Positions 1-12,589 are shown, counted from the stretch's first letter. The stretch: DNA of 60,000 bases from Cristatella mucedo (GCA_009760855.2 WPIO01000004.1:13961501-14021500), one strand, 5' to 3'. Notes: generated by a model not told the origin, from the sequence alone. Numbers and translations: made by a program.

Positions 1-35
1 TAGGAACTGTACTTGTGCATGATAGTGTGCGCCGT

Positions 36-215
36 AATGGCACACTAGGTAAGGCGGTTTTTTTCACGACCTCGGTTCTGAGGTCGTGGGTTAGAATCTT
101 GCGGTGGGCGATCCTTTATCGTCGCTGCAAGCTGTTATGATAGCCGTAAAGGGTCTTCTGTCGCTATGCAAAAGAGACTGTTAAATCAGTTAGTATTTAT
201 TTATCATTACTATAG
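36..215 (+). mobile_element. tRNA-derived SINE (family T1)
   Basis: The head has a tRNA-like A box (around 41-56, with ctaggtaagg) and a B box (82-97, ggtcgtgggttagaat), followed by a unique-looking tail. The same head recurs at 42.7 kb and 8.9 kb in the opposite orientation. It is too diverged to be a functional tRNA gene: the arms do not close into a cloverleaf. The 3' limit is uncertain. Confidence 0.7.
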
Positions 216-2160
216 TAAGAATGTCAATTAGCTATTGATAGCATGCAAAATGGCAGCATACACTATTTTAAAAGAACATTCCTTGACGGACGATTCAAAT
301 GCTAAAAAATTGTTAGGGAGACGGAAAGTTGATGAACAACTGCGACTGATCTGTCGATTGCCCTTCTTATGTTTTAAGTAATCGATTTACTAAACAAGAT
401 TATGCTGCTTTCATTATTTTATTCTGAATATTGCACCAGGAAAATTCTATAGTCCACCTGCTAGCAATCATCCGGTCAGAAAACTCTGAGAACAATTCAA
501 GCAAAGAAAATTTATTTTATTGAAGACTTTGCAAGCAATGAACAGGCCTAAAGAATAAATTTTCAACCGAAAGAAGGTACAATAGTAGTGAAAGTTAGAT
601 GAGTGGTCGCTTCTCTCGTGGACAGTACATGCTGTAATCATAGCGTAAAATAAGGATTTTGAAGTGTACGAGCAATGATAACTGAAGTGCTTCAGATATT
701 GCACGCGCTAAATCCACAAGATCCATCGAGGAATTCTTAAAAATAATCGGAATTCAACCCCCGGCTAATGACAGCCTTTTAATTAAAAGTAGTGCCGCCG
801 GGGCTATATTTACTTGCGTATTTTGGTTGATAGAGAGCGAGCGGAGCGTACTAAAAGTGAGCGTTGCTTGCGGAACAGTTTGGTCAGATATACGAATGAA
901 AACCAGTACATAAATTGTATACCACCGCATACTCGATTTGTGCTGACTTCCAGTTCAGAAACACCTATTCTGGGCTACCAGTATTGACCATTATCGCTTT
1001 GAGCTTTGTAGTCCCGTAGTTATAGCCTTCTGCCTCAGATATGGATGCACCGCTTTTATCGTTGTCTTAAAACATCGTCACATCAACAAAACTCTTAAGC
1101 GGAGTTTGGCATTTAGAGCTCCTTAAATGCAAATTGTCACAGCGATTGTCTGATTTTTAATATAGGCCTGCTACTCAACGCAATTGTGCTACGCGAGACG
1201 ATAAGTTTGGTCATTTAATTTATGACGATTTGTATATGAAATCTAGAAGTGCTTACACTTGCGCTGTTAGTTCATGCGATAACTGAACTTTTAGTCAGAG
1301 AGGCACCGCTGCTTCGTTTTAGGCTATCATTCAACGTGTGAGGTTTGTGGGTATTTATAAAGCACTCTGCTATTACTGGCTTCCGCACTGAGCTTTATCC
1401 GTTTAAAGCTCAATGTAATCACTTTTTTTTAGGGAACTCACAGTTCACAAAGGTAAGTTTGTATGCTAATTGCATGGCTTGTGACTTAAAGATTGTAGCC
1501 AAATTATGCTCCTAAAAATTAGAAAATCCCGCTATTTAATTCAGCTAATTACATCTACACCAGACCCGTTTTATTGTTTGAATCTTAGTGTATCAGACAG
1601 CTAAGAAATGACTTGACAACAAAAGTGTCTAGGGTACATAAACCGTATTGAAAAATAATTTAAATTTTAAAAGTAAAGCATTATCTAAGATGATAATAGA
1701 CTATTATAGCTTCATGCGAGTTGCATTTTTTACTTCAGATCACAGCACGATCTCAGTATCACAGGCTGAAGAGCACGATGCATTTTAGTTTTAATGTGAA
1801 CGATTAGATAAGTTGTATGTACCTTGTTCCCTTTTGCCACTGAATTGAAGAAAAAAGTGTCCGATGCGTTAAGTATTGCAAATTTATATAGTTGGAAAGC
1901 TGTGCAAACTTGTTACGGAGACGCCCAATGAGTTAGCTGGGCTCTCCTTTAGTGAATCAGACCATTACGCTTAGTATTTGCGTAAATATAGAGCTAGCAT
2001 CCAGCAATAAGCAATGCGCAAGTCTCAAACTGTTGGCTAGAATAGACAGGCACTGATAGATCAGCCTAATGTACCAAGTGCCTAATTCGACTTCAAGTAA
2101 TCCCTGAGGAACAGTCCTGCTGGAAAAATTCTCAAAGACCGAGACATAAAGACGAAAGAA
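216..2160. other. AT-rich interval without recognised genes
   Basis: Only short chance ORFs occur in this stretch. No splice-flanked coding segment, transposon protein or RNA gene was seen on either strand. Confidence 0.5.
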
Positions 2161-2288
2161 ATAGAGATAGAGAGAGAGGAGAGAGAGGGAGAGAGAGAAG
2201 AGAGAGAGGAGAGAGAGAGAGAGAGAGATAGAGAGAGAGGAGAGAGAGAGAGAGAGAGAAGAGAGAGAGGAGAGAGAGAGAGAGAGAC
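2161..2288. repeat. (GA)n microsatellite, interrupted
   Basis: Almost pure GA dinucleotides with occasional GGA interruptions over about 130 bp. The Ser/Leu-rich ORFs crossing it in three minus-strand frames are artefacts of the repeat. Confidence 0.95.
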
Positions 2289-3049
2289 CAAGCGAAGGAG
2301 AAATGATAAACAATATAGAGATTGTGAGATAAAGAGATTGAGGGACATATTTTGAGTCGAAGCCGAGGCTGTATAGTTCCTACGCTCCTCAATCCAAGTC
2401 GTTAGTTCGAGTATAGCTGCTAGAATATGTACAACACCGAGTCTGACATATCAGTAGATTTCTTAAGATTTCTAGAGAGTTACTACTTTTTATTTGCAAT
2501 GAGATATTCTTAATTCGACAGTTTACACGAAAATAGCTAAGAGTTGCATCTTGGTGACCCCGTGACGACAGTTTGTTCGCTGAAACACAAGGTGCTCTTG
2601 ATTTTTTTTTCTATGTATCCAGGACTTTACCAAAGGAAGGTATGGTATAAGGTTCAACTTACCACATCTTAAAGAGCTCTGCATTGTCTCTAAACGCATT
2701 AAGATTTGGATGATAGTTCAGAAGCGATTGATATATCAAGCACGTCGATTTGATGAAATAAATGGTGAAAGTATAAAGCAAGAGAGAAAATTCAGAAAAG
2801 TAAATTGACCGCGTGATACTTAATCTTTACCTAATGAAAACGTAGTAGAGACACGAACGGTCTGCCATATTTAAATGGCGCTATAGTAACCCCACGGGAT
2901 TGTTGCAGCGCTAGAGATTAAGATTAATACGTAATAAATGTTGCTGAGTAAATTTAATTATTATTATTAATGTTAATATTATCCTCAGTAGCGAAGCCCA
3001 GGCATAATCAAAGAGGAGGCGGGAACATATCTTGTTAGTAGCATATATG
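2289..3049. other. Interval without recognised genes
   Basis: AT-rich sequence with a short TTA/TAA-rich stretch near 2957-2975. No gene or clear repeat identity was seen. Confidence 0.4.
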
Positions 3050-3412
3050 CCTCGTGGCCTCAAGCCAGGCTAAGCATCGTACCACCCCCTTTTTGTAATC
3101 TAAATGTTAACCCATACCTCGTACAAACCCCAAATCCTTTGGAGACCGTGCCTTTAGTTCGCATGCTCCCAAAACCTGGAAGTCACTTCCGAATTACGTC
3201 ATGACATTCCCTGACTGTAGCACATTTAAAAAGAAAGTAAACAACGCATCAATTATCATAGCAATTAGTGGGCCCATCTGAATCGTCCTTTGTGTGCTTA
3301 TGCGTGCTGACACGTGTCATTGAACATTTCTTTGCAGTAAATTTCAAGTGCCTATAAAGAGATTGAGTTCTCCGAAGATGCTTTATCAAATGGATTATTA
3401 TTATTAAGCCTG
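3050..3412 (+). mobile_element. LINE-A 3' fragment
   Basis: It matches, with indels, the last coding part and 3' UTR of the LINE-A copy at 9.2-11.1 kb: the segment encoding the HQAKHRTT...FGDRAFS stretch, then the conserved tail (aagtgcctataaagagattg...gctttatcaaatg) ending in ATT repeats. It is frameshifted and 5'-truncated. Confidence 0.8.
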
Positions 3413-3535
3413 ACACGGAGTGTAATGATTTTCTGGATACGCTCTGCACATGAAGCTGATGCCCAAAGATAATTCAGTCTGAGTTCATTCGGTCTACGAT
3501 TTTTAGTCGGTCTAAATGGTCAAGTCAGTCCAGGA

Positions 3536-3729
3536 CAGTGCTTCTCAGCTTTTCTAATGCCATGACCCTTTAATATAGCTCCAACATGTTGTGGCTATCC
3601 CTTAGCATAAAGTTATTGCGCGAAAAATGTGTGAATGCATGTTTTCCCATAGTCTTAGGCGGCCCCTGTGAAAGGGTCGTTCGACCCCTTTGGGGGTCGA
3701 ACGACCCTTTCACAGGTTGAGAGTCGCTG
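3536..3729 (+). mobile_element. hAT-superfamily MITE, SPIN/URR1-like
   Basis: A 194-bp element starts with cagtgcttctca and ends with a degraded inverted copy (gagagtcgctg). The interior carries a near-perfect palindrome at 3665-3716, 24-bp arms around a 3-4 nt loop, built on gggtcgttcgacccc. The start, the interior (gaccctttaatatag, catgttgtggc, tcttaggcggcccctgtgaa) and the palindrome match, from memory, non-autonomous hAT elements of the SPIN group, including rodent URR1. The flanking 8-mers (gtccagga, gtctagtc) agree at only 5 of 8 bases, so the target-site duplication is decayed. No transposase is present. A 9-bp repeat (ctagtcgct) follows the right end. Confidence 0.75.
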
Positions 3730-3898
3730 GTCTAGTCGCTCTAGTCGCTCTAGGGTAGGAGGACAAGGATTCAGGAGGCGGCGTAAATGGTGGTGACTGT
3801 GAGCTTAGCGACCGCAGGCCTGCCGCAGACGTTGAGAAAAAAGAGATCGCAGCGATCGTACTCCAAACAAGCGGAGCTCCTTAAAGAGGAGCTGAGCG

Positions 3899-3948
3899 AA
3901 CTTGGCGCGACACAAACTTGGCGCGACACAGACTTGGCGCGACACAGG
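3899..3948. repeat. 16-bp tandem repeat, three copies
   Basis: Three tandem copies of aacttggcgcgacaca with single-base changes, inside a locally CpG-rich patch (about 3780-4200). ORFs on both strands cross the patch, but none resembles a known protein. Confidence 0.85.
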
Positions 3949-4418
3949 CCTTCGCTCACCTCCCACGTGGACAGGTGGCGTGCGCCCGGCTCCACAAAAA
4001 TAGACGTGCACTGCAGTCGTAGCCGGGGATTCATTTTCCTGACGGTATCTCTTCCTCTCTGTCTCGGGCATCATAATTTCTCGTCTCCTAATGCACGTAG
4101 ATGTCAGGAGGCGCTCTGCCGTTTCAATTAACGAGGTGAGTCGGTGAGCGGAAGGCGAAGTTCGCGCAAAACGCAACTTAGCACTGGGCGCTTGTAGTTC
4201 GTTGGCCAATTTAGCTCAATGCAAATCTCCTCTAAGCCCAGGAAATTTTCAGCCTCTATATTCTCAGGCTGCTTGTTAAAAGTCCCATATAATATTGAGT
4301 CAGATGATGATTCCGAAGGGCGAAGGAAGAACCGCCGCAGAGCTTCAAAACTGCATCAAAACTTTTTCGAATATGAAAGCTACTCTCTACTTTAAGCAAT
4401 TTTGTATCTATTGTAGCC

Positions 4419-4590
4419 GAGAGAGAGAAGGAGAGAGAGAGAGAAGGAGAGAGAGAGAGGAAGAGAGAGAGAGAAGGAGAGAGGGAGAGAAGGAGAGAGA
4501 GAGAGAGAGAGAGAGAGGGAGGAAGAGAGATAGAGCAAGTGAGAGAGAGAAGGAGAGACAGAGAGAGAGAGAGAGAGACAGAGAGAAAAG
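4419..4590. repeat. (GA)n microsatellite, interrupted
   Basis: GA-rich tract of about 170 bp with GGA and CA interruptions. The Glu/Arg-rich plus ORF through it (4295-4783) and the Ser/Leu-rich minus ORF are repeat artefacts. Confidence 0.95.
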
Positions 4591-5404
4591 GGAGTGCTAT
4601 GCCGATTCGGCCACCTGGATTCCATTTCTTCTTCGAGGACGTTGCTGGCTAGTATATGCATTTTTTTTATTTCGCACAATTAGATTGTCACATGTCATTA
4701 AAAGAAAATGCGTTTTTCTTTTGCATTTAATTTATTTCCTTTCGAGATTGCATCTCGGATGCTATGCACCAGTCATTATTTAATTTCACTCCATGATTCT
4801 TGGCGAATTGCAAATTGTTGCACGCTCACGGACAGTTCCCCGACGAAAGTGACAGGCAGCGCTTTTTTTAAATTTTCTCGACCCGTCTCAAAATAACAAT
4901 TGCATAATTATTTTCTTTCTTATGGTCTGCATTTCCACTGCCGGATTCAGCCAAAAATTAAAAACGAACTCTTATTAAGAAACTGAATGCTTAAATGACT
5001 TACCTAGAATGCTCAAAATTAATCGTCTGTATTAAATGTCACTCGACAAAAGCGCAAGCTTACCTACGATATCGCTAATACCTTGACCCTCTATGCGCCA
5101 TCCTCTCGCCGCCAATTTTACACCAACTACGTTGGCCTGCTGCGCTTTCTGTAAAGAAACTTCCAGAAGCTAAGATCATGCCTGGGGGAAACCTGTTTCT
5201 ACAAGAATTGCAGTTTTCCTTTAAAATTTACTGATACAATTTGGGATTAAGAAATAAAGAAGGAAAAATTCTGCACTGGAAGCGGGAAAAGACAGCAATG
5301 GCAGTTTCGGTGCAAACATAGCTTTGTTAGGCTTGGCCATCAGCGCTTCAAGAAAGTGCAAAAGTTGCAGTTACCGCAGGATCTTTTTCCGGTGTTGAAG
5401 TACT

Positions 5405-5545
5405 CTTGCACTTCACTATCCAGGTCGTGAGTTCGAGTACTACAGCGTGTCATTCTTTATCGCAAGTGTAGTGAAAGTCATACGGGCTTTTCTTCCGCTG
5501 GGGAGCGCAGTCAAATGAGGCAGTTCAATCAGCGTTGTTTTGACT
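5405..5545 (+). mobile_element. SINE fragment, T1-like
   Basis: It contains a B-box-like stretch (ccaggtcgtgagttcgagtac) followed by the tail typical of the T1 SINEs (ctttatcgcaagtgtag...). The head is incomplete and the copy is diverged. Confidence 0.5.
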
Positions 5546-7288
5546 TTGTATTCTATATATATATTCGGCCCAAAAGAAAGTCAGAACTTGGAGCTACACC
5601 TCCACATAATACTTATTGAAATCGCTGTGAAATTCAAACTGTGCAGAATTCTCTCAAGGAAAAACTACCGGCACTCCTGTACTCCTGTATGAGTTTTGGC
5701 TGAGCATCGTTGTTTGTGAAGTCATAATTAATGAGAACTTAATCATTCGTCAACTATAACTCAGTCATCCCCTGTAAGCAACGTTTGTCACTTAGTCCGT
5801 CGCAGTCACTGAAGTTCACGCTTACACTGTGCCCGTTGTGATATTTATAGCAATATGCTACTGCAGTAGTGCAGTGATGAGTGCAGTGTCAAAAAGAGGT
5901 GATAATTTGCTCTTTTGCAGCTGCAACATGCACTCTCATAGTTGAAATTGAACATGCTTTGCTCCACCTGCCTTTGCTAAGCGATTGGCAAGCATAAATA
6001 GAATCTGCCATTAATTCTTCACTAGAAGTTGTTTACTATACAGTTTATATTTATTTAAAGATGGCCAGCAAGTCTGTGCATTCCGCTTATGCAACTCAAT
6101 TCTGGTTCACTACTCAGCGCTGACGAATACATTCATGAAAAAGATCGATGTACGCTTTATAAGAACATTATTAAATGTACCTTTGAACTAAGTTCAAACT
6201 TTTCCCTCCTGTGCAGATTTTGCTCCATTAATTAAGAACTCGAAGTCCGTCAGTCAGCGGGAGAGCTCACCAGCTAGGTCAGCGTACACTCGGGGCCCGC
6301 CTTGTAAAGCCAAGTAGAAGTTGTTCGTGATTTATCACGGATGCAAGCTAGTGATAGCATACTTGTTCTAAATGACCAGCTTGGTGTTTTGTAGCATTTT
6401 TCTTATTGTTTAAATGATCGAACACGATCTCTGGCTGCTGTCTTAGTTATGTCTATTTAATGACCATCTTGTTCTTAGGACGGCAACATCTTTGAGCTTG
6501 CCTGTTGAGTCAAAGTTCAAATGCCTGGAATGCAAAAGCCTCCTAAATCCTAGGAGCTGAACGTCAGTGTAGCTCGCTGTTGTCTTTGTCCGAAGTTTCA
6601 TAGTAGCTGCTCAGTCACGTCCTGCAAACGTTGCTCGGTAGCGCAGTGATGGCTGGAGATTAGGGTGCTACCTTCCTTGATAACTCTGGAACTTCGGGAA
6701 TTCACTCAATGAAGTTACTCCGCCCGTTTGCACTGCCATTTCGTCGGTCCCTATACATGCGCTTGTCTCACCGGATTTTGTTTGCTACTAGTACAATTCA
6801 AACATTTTACTAAGCAGCCATACTTGCAATATGAATGTACTACTGTGAAATAAATTCAAAGACAAATGCGAAATGTACATGAAAGTACTATAAATATAAA
6901 AGTATCTTATGAAATGCAGAACCGCACAAACGGTATAAAACCGAATACAGATTAGACCTTCATTCGGGGAAGCCTACTATTTATAAATACATATAGTTTC
7001 GCAATTATGACTCGCAAACTACAGCGGTTGGTTTTATGTACGGATCTAATTAAAAATTGTGAAATGAAATTCAAGCCTGAATTTTGAAAATATTGTTCTT
7101 GCAGCTCAGAAGATAATTCCAGGAACTAGGACATACATTGATCGAGCCATACAATTTCACTTACTTTAAGGGTAAGACACATTTATTACACATTTAGCCA
7201 AACGAAACGTTACGCTAGCATTCCATTACTGACCATCCAAACAGCTATGGAATGGCAGATGCGTAAGACCTGTTTAGTATAGGACATG

Positions 7289-7290
<2 letters not shown>

Positions 7291-7321
<31 letters not shown>
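7291..7321. repeat. (TA)n microsatellite
   Basis: Uninterrupted TA dinucleotides, about 31 bp. Confidence 0.95.
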
Positions 7322-7328
<7 letters not shown>

Positions 7329-8899
7329 TGGTTTTATCTACAATTTTTCTCATAATATCAGCTGTTATAGATAGAAGGATTCTATATGTGGTTAGGGTTC
7401 CGTGTTTGTTATCCGACCTTAAATAAAATCTTAAGATGAGACTCGCTACACTGAATTTTTAGGACAACCATTCATAACTATTTGCAAATGATAGAAAGTC
7501 AGAGGAATCCTAGTTTCGAAGTTTCGGTTCCTTTACAAAAACGTATGTCCGAGAGTATAAGATCCGCTTCTCGAGATCCACTAAGTTTAATGTGGTCACC
7601 GGTTTGGAAATATTCAACTTGCTTAGATTTGCCATTAGACATCCGAGCACAAGTAAGCAATTTTCTAGGAGCCAATACTGCTCTTTAGTCGTACATAGAA
7701 GAGTATTTATGCATCTTTTATTAACGTTCGAAGTACCAATCACGCTAAGATATGAGCAGCACCACTCACGCTCGCAGCTGGGCTGCGTAGAGCAGAGTCA
7801 AGGCTGCTGGGGCGAGTTATTGCCGCCGGCGCGCTGCGCTCTCCGGCGGCAGCGGGGCCTGCTGCGCTCTGGATCACCCTAGAGGCGAAAACAGCAGCAT
7901 ACCCGGAGCATGATCCGACAAAAGACCGCGCTACCATTCGCCCGGATACGCTAGCGCCCAATGCGTCGTGCAGTTCGTCACGGAGGCATCGACTGTTCTG
8001 CCGACTTATATAAAAAACGACACTGGATCTACTTGCCCCTACTGCGATTGGTCTCTGTCTAAATTTTACATTGATTAATGCAAGCGTTCATAATATTTAG
8101 ATGAGAAAAGATCTCTGCGATGAAAAATTACATGAAAGTAAGATAGCATAGCTAATTTCGGAGGTAACGCTGGAGCTCGGCGGCGTGAAAATGAAATCAC
8201 TTCGCCAGCGAAACGCTAATGACTCAGCAGTATTTTCTAGTTTGCAGTATGGATTTCGGTCTCGTTACGCCCTTTGAAATCAGTGCGAAACTGCATTAAC
8301 CAATCAATATTTATGCTGCGAAATTAGTACCCGTGAGAAATTACTTATGCCACCTTTTATTCTTACGTATGTACCTGCATGGTATGTGGAGACAGGTGAA
8401 CCTGGGCAACGGCGAGAGTAACTTTAGCTTGAAAAATTAAGGGAACGCGTGGGAATGCCGCATTAAAATCGACTACTGTTGCTGTAGAAACCTCGTCTCT
8501 GCTCCGAGCCGGTCTTTTTTCTCACTCAACTGAACCTCGAAGCGTTTAAAATGAGAAATCCATCGGTTGGAAGGAGATGTGATGAAATGCAAGCCAGAAA
8601 AACTGCATTAAATGCCCGATTATTTTTGAGCACGTTTTTGAGATTTTTAGAATAGACAGCTGAGAATCAGATTTCAGATGATTCATGACTCCAGAAGTTC
8701 AAGCAGGCAGCTTCCGTTGCTGATGAAATCTGAATCGAGTGGCCAAGCAAATGCATTGCCAAATGCCCAGCTGGTTAATAGACCATGCACGATCTCATGA
8801 AGTAGCAGCATAGGATGCTCGCGACTGATTCCTTCTGCAACATGCAATTGAACGCAAATGCTGACAACAGATGAAAATGAGATACCGTATACAATAAGC

Positions 8900-9068
8900 T
8901 GCGCTTTTTCAAAAAAATTAGCTGATTTAACAGCCTCATTTGTATAGCGCCAGAAGAACCTCAGTGGCTATCACTACCGCTTGCAGTTGGAAATAAAGGA
9001 TTGCCCAGCTAGAGAACTCGAACCCATGACCTCAATCGTGAAAAGGCGGCACCCTACCTCAAAGCAAA
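8900..9068 (-). mobile_element. tRNA-derived SINE (family T1)
   Basis: On the minus strand it has the T1 head (B box reads aggtcatgggttcgagttc) and body. It parallels the copy at 42.7-42.9 kb over most of its length, including the gctgatt...acagcctc stretch. Confidence 0.7.
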
Positions 9069-9240
9069 GATGTCAGAAATCACACAACCATAGAAGAAAA
9101 TATTTGCAAACGCATGGAAAAGTCAAAATTAACGATCATGCAATTATAAGTACACCAGTATATAAATTAAATAGCTAGAAAAATGACATCAGTAGAGTCG
9201 GCAGTCTGAGCTACTTCTCAGTCTCATATTGTAGTAGCGA

Positions 9241-11110
9241 TATAATAATAATAATAATAATTCACTTGATAAAGCGCCCTCAGAGAACCTAATCTCTCTC
9301 TAGGCGTTTTACATTTGCTGCAAAGGGAAATGCAATTGGATGGTAAGTAAAATCATGCTTGAGAAACAAACAAAATGAATAATATGGTTAGGGGTGACAT
9401 GCACAGGGTCAGCATGCAAATGTGGTTAGTCGTAGCATGCACAGTGTCAGCATGCATAAGCACATCAAGGACGAATCACAAGGACCCACTAAATGCTGTC
9501 CTAAATAGGTGTGTTTTTAAGTTCCTTTTAAATGTGGTCAGGTCAGGGAATGTTCTGACGCAGGTCGGGAGGCAGTTCCAGGCTTTGGGAGCATATGAAC
9601 TAAATGCACGGTCTCCAAAGGATTTAAGGTTTGTACGAGGTATTTCTAGACTGTTGGATTCCGAAAAGCGGGTGGTACGATGCTTGGCCTGATGGGGTAG
9701 TATATCTGAGAGATAGGCTGGAGCCAAAGAATGAAGAGACCTAAAAGTGAGCGACAAAACCTTGAAGTCAATCCGTTGCTTGACTGATAGCCAGTGCAGG
9801 TCGGCGAGAAGTGGAGTAATGTGGCAACTGCGACGCTCACGGCAGACAAGTCTAGCTGCCGAGTTTTGCACCAGCTGCAATCGCCTGATCGCACATGCTG
9901 GTAGGCCAGTAAGCAGTGAGTTGCAGAAGTCGAGACGGGATGTCACGAATGCTTGGACCAACTTGGACGTGGTATCTTTATCTAAACAAGCCCGAATTTT
10001 AGCAATGTTATGAAGCTGAAAATAGGCTGATTTGACTGTGGAGCTGATATGGTCGTCTAACGAGAGGTCGCTTTGGAATATGACACCTAGATTTTGAGCT
10101 GATTCAACTGGAGATATGCTGGCAGAGCCAATTTTGAGAGCCAGCCTGTCAAATCTCTGGATCACACTGGGTTTGCCTATAACTAGTAAGTTAGTTTTAT
10201 CATCGTTAAGTTTTAGAAAATTTGCTGCCATCCATGTGCGGATGTCATCAATGCATGCAGCAAGTGAGTTTAGAGAATTTGAGGTGCTCGAAGGCTGGGA
10301 GGGATCAAAAGCAAAGGTACAACTGAGTGTCATCCGCATAGAAATGAAAGCCTAGATTGTGCTTGGCAATCACATCAGCAAGAGGCAGAGTATAAACCGT
10401 GAAAAGAGCCGGACCTAGCACTGAGCCCTGAGGTACTCCATATTTCAGAGGTACTTCAGACGATCTTTGTCCATTCACGTCAACACTCTGGAGTCTCCCA
10501 CTGAGATAGGACCTGAACCACTGCAGAGCAGTGCCAGTGATGCCCAGGCGAGATGAGAGGCGCTCTAGAAGAACTTGGTGATCGATGGTATCAAAAGCTG
10601 CCGAAAGATCAAGCAAAACAAGCAGAGACACTCTACCCATGTCTGCATTCCTAAGTAGGTCGTTGTATACCCGAAGCAATGCTGACTCTGTGGAGTGATT
10701 AGCTCTAAAGCCAGACTGGAACTTACTGACTTACTAGCAAGGTGTGAGGTTTCGATATACGAGTTCAGCTGGTCTGCCACGACCCGTTCGAGTGTCTTTG
10801 ATAGGAATGGTAGAAGGGAAACTGGGCGGTAGTTGCTCAAGTTCTCTTGGTCAAGTGTAGCTTTTTTGAGAAGTGGCCTGACTACAGCTTTTTTGAAAGG
10901 TGCTGGGACCTGACCTGAGGCTAATGACATATTAATGATGTTAGTTATGCATGGCAGCAGTAGATCAATGCAACGTAGGAGCAGGACAGTGGGAATAGGG
11001 TCCAGATGACTTGTTGTCTTCTTTGATTGCGATACGAACTTTAGGACTAGATCACTAGTGACCTGCTTAAATGCAGACATTGAGGTGCAGCATATTTCTT
11101 GTTCGAGTCA
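9241..11110 (-). pseudogene. LINE-A non-LTR retrotransposon, broken reverse transcriptase (CR1/L2-like)
   Basis: This is the longest LINE-A copy: a 5'-truncated non-LTR element of the CR1/L2 superclade. The minus strand encodes, across three reading frames, the RT fingers and palm and a C-terminal domain. Visible motifs are LDLSAAFDTIDH with a catalytic Asp, GVPQGSVLGP, and the active-site loop FYADDTQLY. The frame breaks twice: near 10720, where a short direct duplication (agtaagtc) shifts the frame, and near 10307, where a T run is one base out of register just after the YADD block. The C-terminal part (9476-10339) runs about 260 residues to a stop, then a 3' UTR and a (TAA)n tail at 9241-9262. 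No endonuclease domain is present; homology is lost by about 11.1 kb. It cannot make an intact enzyme. Relatives are scattered across the window, so this was an active family in the genome. Confidence 0.93.
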
Positions 11111-11559
11111 ATGTCTCGCCGAGGCTATTACATTATGTTACTTTCTAAAATCCCTATAACTCGCTACTGATAGCTAATAGCTAGTAGATATGCTGGCATA
11201 GGTTGAAGGTGATAGTAATGTTAATTGAAGTGTCCTCAACTTTTCTTGATAGTTCCACACTAAAAAATTACATAGTTTAATCACTGCAAAGATTTAATTA
11301 AATATGTTTACAAACTGGCACGCGTGTGGTATAGCTTCATAAGCATCTAATATTTGCTGCTGAGAAACAAAATTCAGCGAACGGAGCGAGCTCACAGGTG
11401 ACAGAAAGTGGAATTCATTGCGAAACCTTCGGCCTAATAGCGGGACGGACTTCTGATGAACCCTTTGGATTTCCAGCACTGCCAGCCCTGCACTCGCTGT
11501 AGCCGCCCTGGTTTGACACAGAGTTTAAGGTGGTCACCTTTGATGACCGATATCAAGAT

Positions 11560-11660
11560 GAATGCATTTGATAGCCTAGGTCGTGGGCTCAATCCATACA
11601 GGATTTATGAAGCACTTTTACGAAGAGATTAAGTTCTTTTATGGCGAAATGGAAATACAT
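11560..11660 (+). mobile_element. SINE fragment, T2-like
   Basis: A B-box-like stretch (taggtcgtgggctcaatcc) is followed by a tail related to the LINE-A 3' end (gagattaagttctttt). The 5' head is not clear. Confidence 0.5.
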
Positions 11661-12054
11661 TATATACAAAACTATTTTAAATTCTTCGATTTAGAATATG
11701 TGAGCCAGAAACTCCTCATACGTACGCGTCAATAGTGTAGCCAACCTCTACCCTGTGCCCTATAAAGGCCCAAATGGCCTCTACACGCTTGCTGGAGTCC
11801 CCCAGTGCGTCGTCGTCCAATCAGTGACTTACTGTCATTGTGCGTCGATCGCACGTAAAATGGGCAAGGAGCGAGTTCAAACGTCAATCGCCAACAAAGT
11901 CAGGACTGCAAGCTAAGACTGCCAGGCGATATGGACTCTGCAAGCAGACAGTAGCCCTCAGGACGCACATTTCCGATGCCAGCTAAAAGTTTGTCAATAT
12001 GCCCGATGTTCTGCTGCCAACCTGTGGTGGAAGCTGCTAGCCTGGACCGAGGTC

Positions 12055-12150
12055 AAAGTGAATGTACTTGATGGCCGAGGTCGTGGGCTCGAGCCCTGCG
12101 TCAAATTTGGAGTGCCTGAATTGAGATTAGGTTCCGTTAGTGTACTATAC
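12055..12150 (+). mobile_element. SINE, family T2, with LINE-like tail
   Basis: B box ggccgaggtcgtgggctcg, then a tail (gtgcctgaattgagattagg...tactatacagatg). The tail is a diverged form of the LINE-A 3' tail and seeds the large inverted repeat just downstream. Confidence 0.65.
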
Positions 12151-12178
12151 AGATGATTTATATATAATTATATATATG

Positions 12179-12308
12179 TATATTTATATAATTATATGTA
12201 ATTCAGTTGTCTTGCACCCTAACGGAACCTAATTTAAATTCAGGCTATATATATATATATATATATATATTCAGGCTATATATAAATATATATATATATA
12301 TATTCAGG

Positions 12309-12345
<37 letters not shown>

Positions 12346-12518
12346 GGCTATATATATATATATATATATTCAGGCTATATATATATATATATATATATTC
12401 AGGCTATATATATATATATTCAGGCTATATATATATATATATATATATATAGCCTGAATTTAAATTAGGTTCCGTTAGGGTGCAAGACAACTGAATTACA
12501 TATAATTATATAAATATA
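12179..12518. repeat. Large inverted repeat around TA microsatellite
   Basis: Arms 12179-12246 and 12451-12518 are perfect 68-bp inverted copies. The 204-bp spacer is (TA)n broken by copies of caggct; with the one ending the left arm these start at 12241, 12272, 12305, 12344, 12371, 12400 and 12421. Another diverged copy of the arm lies in direct orientation to the right arm at 12526-12580. The arm is itself a derivative of the T2 SINE tail (gcctgaatttaaattagg, ttccgttaggg). The plus ORF here (12207-12452) is Tyr/Ile repeat noise. Confidence 0.95.
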
Positions 12519-12589
12519 TGTATATAGCCTGAATTTAAATTAGGTTCCGTTAGGGTGTAAGACAACTGAATTATATATAATTATATATA

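Larger units (their letters stand above)
4591..8895. other. Gene-free interval (apart from the SINE and TA repeat listed)
   Basis: Mostly AT-rich. A GC-richer patch at 7750-7970 gives ORFs on both strands. An ORF at 7482-7688 (+), 68 aa, faces a 77-aa ORF at 7510-7743 (-). Neither has recognisable domains or convincing splice context, so no gene is called. Confidence 0.4.

Noticed and set aside
1957-2392. Ser/Leu-rich minus-strand ORFs
   Set aside because: They translate a (GA)n microsatellite in several frames.
12207-12452. Tyr/Ile-rich ORF
   Set aside because: A translation of the TA repeat; no coding character outside it.
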